Assembly: GCA_029560415.1 (NCBI GenBank)
Contig: JAKQKY010000079.1
Location: 1-50,381, forward strand
Length of the DNA: 50,381 bases
Origin: Bacteroidota bacterium
GTDB taxonomy: Bacteria > Bacteroidota > Bacteroidia > Chitinophagales > Chitinophagaceae
Direction of reading: 5' to 3'
This document shows positions 17,184-24,750 of the stretch, piece by piece. The notes beneath the pieces are model-generated. The model was not told where the DNA came from and made no database searches. It saw only the letters and a list, made by a program, of their open reading frames with translations. A program made the position numbers and the translations under genes. Each line of letters begins with the position of its first letter. The stretch's first letter is position 1.

Positions 17184-17216
17184 AACTTTTAAACAGTTAG
17201 TAAGATCTGATTTGTT

Positions 17217-17306
<90 letters not shown>

Positions 17307-17462
17307 TTTTGTAACCTGCACCTTGTTTAAGGGGCAGCAAAAATACGGCTCTATAAGATACCACCCAAATCAAAATCGAAATAAATAAGAAATAAGGAAT
17401 AAAAAATCACAATTCAGCAAAATCAAATGCATTTTCTGTTATAAAGTACATCGCTTGCCTGC

Positions 17463-17487
17463 AAAAAAATCCAGGTCGATGACCTGG
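17463..17487 (-). terminator. Intrinsic terminator of dnaA
   Basis: On the minus strand, CCAGGTC-ATC-GACCTGG followed by ATTTTTTTG, 28 nt past the dnaA stop codon. It also insulates the tRNA block from dnaA transcription. Confidence 0.85.
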
Positions 17488-17514
17488 AATAATTATTTAT
17501 ATGCGAATGATCAT

Positions 17515-18948
17515 TTACATGGCAGCCAGCTGAACTTTTTGCTGAAGCTCCAATACACTTTCTTTAAACAGGTTGTCGGTATCCATCAGATCTTTTACCG
17601 TTTGGCAACTATGGATCACCGTGGTATGATCCCTTCCTCCGAAATGCTCGCCAATGGTCTTTAATGAGTTCTTGGTAAATGCTTTCGACAGGAACATGGT
17701 GATCTGCCTTGCTTGTACGATCTCTCTCTTCCTGGTCTTCTGTAACAACTTATCATAAGGCACATCAAAATATTCGCATACCATTTTCTGGATGGCATCG
17801 ATGGTGATCTCCTTGCTGGAAGATTTTACAAAATTTCGTAATACTTTTTTGGCCAATTCAAGGTCTATTTCCCTCTTGTTTAGCGAAGATTGTGCCAACA
17901 AAGATATCAGGGCGCCTTCAAGCTCCCGTACGTTGCTATTGATATTATAAGCGATGTATTTAACAACTTCACGCGGCATTTCAAGGCCATCGTGTTTCAT
18001 CTTATTTTCCAATATCTCTATCTTGGTATCGTAATCGGGCAATTGCAGATCGGCACTTAGCCCCCAACGGAAACGACTCAACAGTCTTTCCTGTACTCCT
18101 TCCAGGTCTTTTGGCGACTTATCGCTTGTAAGGATCAGTTGCTTGCCACTCTGGTGAAGATGATTGAAAATAGAGAAGAATGCATCCTGCGATTTTTCTG
18201 CCCTGTTAAAAAACTGAACATCATCAATGATCAATACATCGATGAGCTGGTAGAAATGAATGAAATCATTGATCGCATTGTTGCGGCCATGATCTATGAA
18301 TTGATTGATGAACTTTTCTGAACTAACATATAATACAACCTTATTGTTGTACAATCTTTTTACCTCATTGCCGATGGCTTGTGCCAAATGCGTTTTACCC
18401 AAACCAACCCCACCATAAATAACCAGCGGATTGAACGAAGTAGTTCCCGGTTTTTCTGCAACCGTTTTACCAGCCCTGCGGGCAACGCGGTTACAATCTC
18501 CTTCAATGAATGAGTCAAATGTATAAGCACTGTTAAGCTGCGGATCGATCTGCATCTTTTTCAAACCCGGAATCACAAATGGGTTCTTAACAGGATTATT
18601 TATGACAAGTGGAAAATCCATTTCATTATTTGAATATGATTTGTAACCGTTTCCAGGGATATCCATGGTGAGTGGCTTATTCTTGCTGTTGCCACTATCT
18701 ACCATGATCCTGTACTCCAACCTCGCTTCTTTTCCCAATTCCCTTTTCAGGGTCTTGGCCAGTAAAGAAACATAATGCTCTTCAAGATACTCATAAAAAA
18801 ACTGACTTGGTACCTGGATGGTGAGAATTTTTTCTTTTAACGCAACAGGTTTGATAGGTTCGAACCAGGTTTTGAAATGCTGCCACTCAACTATATCTTT
18901 TATAATCTCTAAACAATTAGCCCATACTTTTTCAAAAGTCTTCTCCAT
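17515..18948 (-). CDS. dnaA: Chromosomal replication initiator protein DnaA
   Basis: 477 aa, usual length. Domain I begins with MEKTFEKVWANCLEIIKDIVEWQHFKTWFEPI, followed by a linker to about residue 140 and the AAA+ domain from SAYTFDSFIEGDCNRVA. Walker A GGVGLGKT is at 179-186, Walker B LIIDD at 239-243, and the arginine-finger region is LLSRFRWGL. Domain IV carries the DnaA-box-binding signature GGRDHTTVIHSC. The ATP-bound form binds oriC and opens the duplex. The start ATG at 18948 agrees with the conserved N-terminus. Monocistronic, with its own terminator; the 416 bp upstream is AT-rich and divergent. Confidence 0.98.
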   Translation of the reverse strand: MEKTFEKVWANCLEIIKDIVEWQHFKTWFEPIKPVALKEKILTIQVPSQFFYEYLEEHYVSLLAKTLKRELGKEARLEYRIMVDSGNSKNKPLTMDIPGNGYKSYSNNEMDFPLVINNPVKNPFVIPGLKKMQIDPQLNSAYTFDSFIEGDCNRVARRAGKTVAEKPGTTSFNPLVIYGGVGLGKTHLAQAIGNEVKRLYNNKVVLYVSSEKFINQFIDHGRNNAINDFIHFYQLIDVLIIDDVQFFNRAEKSQDAFFSIFNHLHQSGKQLILTSDKSPKDLEGVQERLLSRFRWGLSADLQLPDYDTKIEILENKMKHDGLEMPREVVKYIAYNINSNVRELEGALISLLAQSSLNKREIDLELAKKVLRNFVKSSSKEITIDAIQKMVCEYFDVPYDKLLQKTRKREIVQARQITMFLSKAFTKNSLKTIGEHFGGRDHTTVIHSCQTVKDLMDTDNLFKESVLELQQKVQLAAM

Positions 18949-19364
18949 TATTCCTAAAGCAATTTATATATGTTGAGTTATTGGTGTTGTATAAGGTATT
19001 TCCCTTCAAAAAACCTAATTTATTTTTTATAAAAATATTTTTTGGCAGGACAGCGAATATCAAAATAATTTGTTGAAAAAAAAACTTTTTATTCACTTGT
19101 TTTTTTCCATATCACCACAGTATGGCTTTTAAAAAAAAATATCCAAACACAGGCCAAAGCCATACCCCGTATACAAGTGAAATAACAAAATCTTCTCAAA
19201 AAAAACCAATATATATTTTTTCAAAAAACGGTACTTGTACACATATTCTTTATCCATCATGGAAAAGCATTGTTTGTCGCAAAAAACCATTATGCAGGGA
19301 ATGGAACTTTTAGCAACCTTTTTTCATTAAATAGCCTTACTTTTATCGTCCTAAAAAAATTTGT
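18949..19364. other. AT-rich divergent intergenic region upstream of dnaA (possible origin signals)
   Basis: No convincing gene. The stretch has long A/T runs (around 19020-19100) and a few sequences one mismatch from a DnaA box: TTATTCACT near 19090 and TTGTACACA near 19234. TTATCCATC near 19251 has two mismatches. This is suggestive of, but does not prove, an origin or dnaA autoregulatory sites. A -7-like TACTTTTA (about 19338-19345) lies 20 bp before the DUF3127 start codon. Confidence 0.35.
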
Positions 19365-19751
19365 ATGAGTTACGAACTTACCGGGAAGCTGGTTGCCAAG
19401 TATGACACGGTTCAACGCACCGAAACTTTTAAAACAAGGGAATTCGTGGTGGAGAAATCAGAAGACATCAATGGCCGCTCCGTTGTTAATTATGTAAAGT
19501 TCCAGTGTGTACAGGACCGTACGGCCATTGTAGACAGGGTGAATACCGGTGACGAGATCAAAGTGTACTTCAATATCAAGGGCAGCAAGTGGGAAAAAGA
19601 CGGCAAAACGAACTATATCACCAATCTCGATGCCTGGCGTTTGGAACAAATGCTGCAAACAGGTGCCAAGGCTCCGGACAATGATTACCTGGAACCATTG
19701 GATACTTTTTCATCTACCGCTCCTGATGCAGTTGATGATCTGCCGTTTTAA
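19365..19751 (+). CDS. DUF3127 domain protein (OB-fold, SSB-like)
   Basis: 128 aa. Begins MSYELTGKLVAKYDTVQRTETFKTREFVVE, characteristic of the Bacteroidota DUF3127 family. The N-terminal 95 residues look like an OB-fold of the kind found in single-strand DNA-binding proteins (YVKFQCVQDRTAIVDRVNTGDEIKVYFNIKGSKW). The tail is acidic and ends PDAVDDLPF, similar to the SSB tip (DDLPF), which in SSB recruits partner proteins. Function unproven. Divergent from dnaA. Confidence 0.85.
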   Translation: MSYELTGKLVAKYDTVQRTETFKTREFVVEKSEDINGRSVVNYVKFQCVQDRTAIVDRVNTGDEIKVYFNIKGSKWEKDGKTNYITNLDAWRLEQMLQTGAKAPDNDYLEPLDTFSSTAPDAVDDLPF

Positions 19752-19804
19752 GAAAACAGCACTTATATAAAGAATGGATTGTTTTTAGGATAACTCCCTA
19801 ACAC

Positions 19805-21394
19805 ATGAAACAAAAAATAGTCGTACGTTTAACGCCCTCTGAGGCCGCTGATCCTGCTATTACCAGGAAAAAAATAGCCCGGACTGTTGGTAAAAAAGAA
19901 GAAGACATCAGCGGGTATAACCTGCTCAAAAGATCCATCGATGCCAGGGGCCAACAAGTGATGGTCAACCTCAGCCTTGAGTGTTTTATCCAGGAGCCTT
20001 TTCAAAAATCAATTCCCGCCAACTTCTCATTTAAAGACGTTCGAAACGCAAAGCACAAGGTCATTATCATTGGAGCCGGTCCGGCAGGCCTCTTTGCAGC
20101 TTTACATTTACTGGAAGCAGGCATTCAACCCATCATATTAGAAAGAGGAAAAGACATTCGTACCCGTCGCCGCGACCTTGCCCTGCTTAACCGGGAAGGC
20201 ATTGTAAATCCCGAAAGCAATTATTGCTTTGGAGAAGGTGGCGCCGGTACATACAGCGATGGTAAATTATATACCAGAAGCAATAAAAGAGGCGACATAA
20301 ACCGAATCCTGCAACTCTTCATTCATTTTGGAGCTCCCGATAGTATTGGCTATGATGCCCATCCACACATCGGTACGAATAAATTACCGGGCATCATTAC
20401 TGCCATGCGGGAACAGATCATTGATTGCGGTGGACAGATCCACTTCGAAAAAAAAGTAACCGATCTGCAAATAGTCAATGATAAGATCCAATCTGCGATC
20501 ACCGCCGACCAGGAACGGTTTGTAGCCGATGCTTATATCCTGGCAACCGGCCATTCGGCCAGGGATATTTTTGAACTCCTGCATCAAAAAAATATTTTAA
20601 TCGAACCCAAAGCTTTTGCATTGGGCGTTAGGGTTGAACATCCTCAATCGTTGATCGATACCATTCAATACCATTGTACAACCCGCGATAGCATGTTGCC
20701 ACCTGCATCGTATAGTTTAGTAAACCAGGTGCAGGATAAAGGCGTGTTCTCTTTTTGCATGTGCCCTGGGGGTATTATTGCGCCTGCATCAACATCTCCC
20801 GGTGAATTAGTGGTGAATGGATGGAGCCCATCGAAAAGAAATAATCCCTTTGCCAATAGCGGCATGGTGGTGACCGTATCAGCAGAAGATGCGCACCGGG
20901 AAACTAAATCACTCAACATCGATCCGGGTCACCCGTTGCTGTTTATGTACTTTCAACAAATGATCGAACAAAAGGCTTTCGATGCAGGCGGAGGAAAAAT
21001 GGTTGCCCCCGCTCTACGTATGGTAGATTTTTCGAACAGGAAGATATCAAATTCATTGGCAACCAATTCATATTTACCTGGACTGCAACCGGCCGATCTC
21101 CAGCAAGTATTACCTGCATTTATATATGATGCACTGGCAACAGGCTTTAAAGGATTTGGAAAAAAAATGAAAGGATATTTTACCAATGAAGCCAATGTGG
21201 TGGCCACCGAAAGCCGAACCTCAAGCCCGGTAAGGATTCCCCGCTTACCAGGTACAGGTGAACATCCGCAATGCCGGAACCTGTATCCCTGCGGCGAAGG
21301 AGCCGGTTATGCCGGTGGCATTGTAAGCGCAGCCATGGATGGTGAAAACATTGCTGCCTGGATCGAAGAAAAATTATTACGCTCATCCCGGTAA
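19805..21394 (+). CDS. FAD-dependent dehydrogenase (COG2509 type)
   Basis: 529 aa. An N-terminal domain of about 80 residues precedes the Rossmann motif GAGPAGL at 90-96, with ILERG closing the FAD adenine site. CFGEGGAGTYSDGKLYTR and the C-terminal NLYPCGEGAGYAGGIVSAAMDGENIAAWI (FAD-binding) are typical of this family of uncharacterised flavoproteins. The substrate is unknown. It follows the DUF3127 gene by 53 bp on the same strand. Confidence 0.9.
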   Translation: MKQKIVVRLTPSEAADPAITRKKIARTVGKKEEDISGYNLLKRSIDARGQQVMVNLSLECFIQEPFQKSIPANFSFKDVRNAKHKVIIIGAGPAGLFAALHLLEAGIQPIILERGKDIRTRRRDLALLNREGIVNPESNYCFGEGGAGTYSDGKLYTRSNKRGDINRILQLFIHFGAPDSIGYDAHPHIGTNKLPGIITAMREQIIDCGGQIHFEKKVTDLQIVNDKIQSAITADQERFVADAYILATGHSARDIFELLHQKNILIEPKAFALGVRVEHPQSLIDTIQYHCTTRDSMLPPASYSLVNQVQDKGVFSFCMCPGGIIAPASTSPGELVVNGWSPSKRNNPFANSGMVVTVSAEDAHRETKSLNIDPGHPLLFMYFQQMIEQKAFDAGGGKMVAPALRMVDFSNRKISNSLATNSYLPGLQPADLQQVLPAFIYDALATGFKGFGKKMKGYFTNEANVVATESRTSSPVRIPRLPGTGEHPQCRNLYPCGEGAGYAGGIVSAAMDGENIAAWIEEKLLRSSR

Positions 21395-21466
21395 CATTCC
21401 GTTAATACGAATGCAACGTTCGTTTCTGAATTAGCCCTTATATTTACGTTCACAATACACAGCCAT

Positions 21467-22396
21467 ATGAATGTTCTTGAACTGGAGCACATTAAAAAAT
21501 ATTTCGCCACGCAAAAAGCAGTGGACGACATCAGCATGACCATCGCCGAAGGACAGATCTTTGGTTTACTAGGCCCGAACGGCGCCGGTAAAACAACCCT
21601 GCTTCGCATGATCACCGGTATCTTTTATCCCGATAGTGGTAACATCACCCTGAACGGTAAAAAATTCGATGCGATGAATGATGCCATCAACATTGGCTAC
21701 ATGCCCGAAGAAAGAGGGCTGTATAAAAAAATGAAGATCGGCGAACAGGCATTATACCTGGCCCGCCTCAAAGGCATGAGCAAGGCCGACGCCATGACAG
21801 AGATCAAACGCTGGTTTGTAAAATTTGAAATGGAAAGCTGGTGGAATAAGAAAGTAGAGGACCTGAGTAAAGGAATGAGCCAGAAACTTCAATTCGTAAC
21901 CACGGTATTGCACCGGCCAAAACTCATCATACTCGATGAACCTTTTAGTGGATTAGACCCGGTGAATGCAAACCTCATCAAAGATGAAATTTTCAACCTG
22001 GCCAGGAATGGCACTACCATTATATTCAGTACGCATCGCATGGAGCAGGTTGAAGAGATCTGCAATCACATTGTGCTGGTAAATAAAGGCAAAAAGATTT
22101 TGGATGGAACAGTGCAACAGGTAAAACAGGATTTTAAAGAAAACATTTACAGCCTTGGGGCACCCGTTTTACCAGAACACCTGATGACGCATATTTTTGA
22201 AGTGGTGAAACATGAGCCTGGAAAATTGCTGTTAAAACTGGGAGATGGCACCACTCCCAACGATGTATTGAGGTATTTCATCAACCAGGAAGTTCCCATC
22301 ATTTCATTCAATGAAGTGCTGCCTTCGCTGAACGACATTTTCATCAGGCTGGTAGAAGGAACCGCTGCTGCCAGGCAGTTTCAAACCATTAATTAA
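21467..22396 (+). CDS. ABC transporter ATP-binding protein (NatA-like)
   Basis: 309 aa. Walker A GPNGAGKTT at 36-44, signature LSKGMSQKLQ, Walker B LIILDEP, D-loop SGLDP and switch histidine in FSTHRMEQVEE. The C-terminal extension of about 90 residues is usual for NatA/YhaQ-type exporter ATPases. It pairs with the permease gene 16 bp downstream. A TATATTTA element at 21439-21446 is a possible -7 box. Confidence 0.93.
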   Translation: MNVLELEHIKKYFATQKAVDDISMTIAEGQIFGLLGPNGAGKTTLLRMITGIFYPDSGNITLNGKKFDAMNDAINIGYMPEERGLYKKMKIGEQALYLARLKGMSKADAMTEIKRWFVKFEMESWWNKKVEDLSKGMSQKLQFVTTVLHRPKLIILDEPFSGLDPVNANLIKDEIFNLARNGTTIIFSTHRMEQVEEICNHIVLVNKGKKILDGTVQQVKQDFKENIYSLGAPVLPEHLMTHIFEVVKHEPGKLLLKLGDGTTPNDVLRYFINQEVPIISFNEVLPSLNDIFIRLVEGTAAARQFQTIN

Positions 22397-22412
22397 TTCT
22401 AAAGAAATCATC

Positions 22413-23705
22413 ATGAATAAAGTTGGATTGATCATAAGCCGTGAATATTTCACCAGGGTAAAAAAGAAATCATTTCTCATCACCACCATCCTGGTTCCGT
22501 TGGTGATCATTGGTTTTTATGCTGCCATCATTGCCATTTCTTTAAAAGACAGTGATGAAAAACAAACCATTGCCGTGGTGGATGAGGCGAATCTTTTTAA
22601 TGGACAGATAGCAGAAGCAGGAAAAGCATTTACGTTCAAATTCATTCCAAATGAAACCGAAAAAACATTCGTTACTAAATACAAGGAACAAGGCTACCAG
22701 TCTTTCCTGTACATCCCGCCATTTGATCTGAATAAACCAGATAAATTTATTTTACACAGCCAATCATCGGCCAGTTTGCCAACCACGTCGGCCATTGAAA
22801 AATACATCAACAAAGCCATCCGCGACAAACGATTGGTTGCACAGGGTTTCGATCCAAAAAAATATGAAAGCATTGTAGCAGACGTAGACCTTGATAACAC
22901 CATCGATACCAAGGATGGCGCCAAGAAAAGTGTAGCCGGTGTGGCATATGCAGTATCATTCGCCTGTGGTATACTTATTTATATGATGATGATCATTTAC
23001 GGTACCCAGGTGATGAGAGGCGTAACCGAAGAAAAAACAAATCGCATTGCTGAAGTGATCGTAAGCTCGGTAAAACCTTTTCAATTGATGATGGGAAAGA
23101 TCATTGGCATTGGTGCCGTTGGACTCACCCAGTTCGCTATCTGGATCATCCTCATATTTGCGATGCAGCTTGCTCTGCCCCTTATATTCCCCGACCTGCT
23201 CAACCAGGTAAACAACACATCAGGCAATGCCGAAACGGCTTCTATGGCTGCTACCGCGATGCAAGGTTTCTCGTCGTTGCCGTTGTTTAAAATAGCAGCT
23301 TCATTCATTTTTTATTTCCTGGGAGGTTACCTCACCTATGCGTCACTGTTTGCCGCCGTGGGTAGTGTGGTAAGTGAAGACCAGCAGGAAGCACAGCAAC
23401 TGATTTTCCCGATCCTCATGCCGATCATACTTGGATTTGTGATCATGACGAAAGCCGTGAACGAACCCAACAGCAGCCTGGCGGTATTCGGCAGTTTATT
23501 CCCGCTCACTTCTCCCATTGTAATGATGGGTCGCATTACCTACGACATACCTTTCTGGCAAATGGCATTATCCATGTTGTTGCTGGTAGGATGTTTCTTA
23601 TTATTTACCTGGATCACGGGCAAGATTTACCGCACCGGAATTCTTATGTATGGTAAAAAGCCAAGCTGGAAAGAAATGATCAAATGGGGTTTCAGGAAAT
23701 CTTAA
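22413..23705 (+). CDS. ABC-2 type transporter permease (NatB-like)
   Basis: 430 aa. One N-terminal membrane segment (about residues 21-43), a large extracytoplasmic domain of about 130 residues, then roughly five to six membrane segments from residue 175 on (GVAYAVSFACGILIYMMMIIYG, LTQFAIWIILIFAMQLALPLIF, then others). GTQVMRGVTEEKTNRIAEVIVSSVKPFQLMMGKI is the typical cytoplasmic loop of NatB/ABC-2 permeases. Export substrate (Na+, a drug or a lipid) cannot be inferred. Ends 9 bp from the convergent Wzz-like gene. Confidence 0.92.
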   Translation: MNKVGLIISREYFTRVKKKSFLITTILVPLVIIGFYAAIIAISLKDSDEKQTIAVVDEANLFNGQIAEAGKAFTFKFIPNETEKTFVTKYKEQGYQSFLYIPPFDLNKPDKFILHSQSSASLPTTSAIEKYINKAIRDKRLVAQGFDPKKYESIVADVDLDNTIDTKDGAKKSVAGVAYAVSFACGILIYMMMIIYGTQVMRGVTEEKTNRIAEVIVSSVKPFQLMMGKIIGIGAVGLTQFAIWIILIFAMQLALPLIFPDLLNQVNNTSGNAETASMAATAMQGFSSLPLFKIAASFIFYFLGGYLTYASLFAAVGSVVSEDQQEAQQLIFPILMPIILGFVIMTKAVNEPNSSLAVFGSLFPLTSPIVMMGRITYDIPFWQMALSMLLLVGCFLLFTWITGKIYRTGILMYGKKPSWKEMIKWGFRKS

Positions 23706-23714
23706 GTTGATTTA

Positions 23715-24740
23715 TTATGCTGCCTGAGTTCCTTCCGGACCACCAAAGATGGCTTTTTTGGCTTCGGCCTTGGCATACCGGTAAAGGTTACCCGAAATCA
23801 CCAGGCAGGCTGCAACGATGATTCCCAGGATAAAACCAATGACAGCATATAAAAGCGCTGAAGGTTTTTTGATATCATAAGGAGGATCTGGTTTATCCAG
23901 GATCGCAATGATGGGGGTTACTTTTTGCAGTCTCCACAATGCTTCTTCGCGGTTATTGGCCGATGCATCGCGTTGACGCATAACCCTATCTTTTTCATTC
24001 ACCAGGTTTTCTTTCGGTATCTGGTACTCGATCTTTTCGGGAGATACAAACAAAGTGGTATTGGCCATGCGTACAGCCTTCTTATCATAAACATTCAACA
24101 CCGTTTCAAGTGAATCTATTTTACGCAAAGTGAAATCATAATCCAGCTTCGCTTTCTTCATCTTTAGTTCCTTATAAAATTCAGATATTTTTTCGATGAA
24201 CTGGTAACTCACCGGTGCAACCAGTTTCATATCTGTTGAACTAAAATTGATCTCCAGGATACCATTCTTATTGATGCGTGCGCTAAACCCTGCTTTCAAC
24301 AAATTGCCGCCGGTAGCAGCAAGCGAAGTGCTGTCTGCAGGCATTTGAATGGCAGGCTCAAACAAGGAACGGGTATTATTGAAATTTTCGATGAGCAGTG
24401 CAGCTACGGTTTTGTTTCCAAAATCGGGTAATCGTTGCAAAGCCACAGCTTCTCTTGTGTTACGACTTTGTGCTAATTCAACAATATTGATCGAGGCTTC
24501 CTGGCTGAAACTTTTTGGTGTTTCGGAAATGCCAAGAATGGCGCTCAACTGGCTGGTGGCGCCACTATTATCATTTGACGCCGTTAAAGGGAAAACGGTT
24601 GCCCGGGACGTATATATTGGAGCAACCCTACGGGAATAAAAGAAAAATCCTACGGCAAGGATAATTCCAGATAACAATATCAGCCATTTAAAACGGGATA
24701 TCTTGTAAAATATATTCCTGATGAGTTCGTGATAGGTCAC
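23715..24740 (-). CDS. Wzz-like polysaccharide chain-length/co-polymerase protein
   Basis: 341 aa. Membrane segment near 19-37 (LILLSGIILAVGFFFYS), a periplasmic domain with predicted coiled-coil (FYKELKMKKAKLDYDFTLRKIDSLETVLNVYDKKA) and a second membrane segment near 293-317 (SALLYAVIGFILGIIVAACLVIS), with the proline-rich PDPPYDIKKPS just before it. This is the Wzz topology without a tyrosine-kinase domain. It lies 10 bp downstream of the SLBB exporter gene, so the two likely form the envelope part of one polysaccharide export machine. Confidence 0.88.
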   Translation of the reverse strand: MTYHELIRNIFYKISRFKWLILLSGIILAVGFFFYSRRVAPIYTSRATVFPLTASNDNSGATSQLSAILGISETPKSFSQEASINIVELAQSRNTREAVALQRLPDFGNKTVAALLIENFNNTRSLFEPAIQMPADSTSLAATGGNLLKAGFSARINKNGILEINFSSTDMKLVAPVSYQFIEKISEFYKELKMKKAKLDYDFTLRKIDSLETVLNVYDKKAVRMANTTLFVSPEKIEYQIPKENLVNEKDRVMRQRDASANNREEALWRLQKVTPIIAILDKPDPPYDIKKPSALLYAVIGFILGIIVAACLVISGNLYRYAKAEAKKAIFGGPEGTQAA

Positions 24741-24750
24741 AAGAACGTTT

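Noticed and set aside
16973-17200. Small frame beginning MARFELATSWSQTRRD
   Set aside because: It is the known translation artefact of a tRNA-Pro gene read on the opposite strand and lies over tRNA-Pro and the pseudo-tRNA.
19122-19313. 63-residue frame in the dnaA upstream region
   Set aside because: Lys/Ser-rich composition that simply reflects A-runs; no family pattern, and it lies in probable regulatory DNA.
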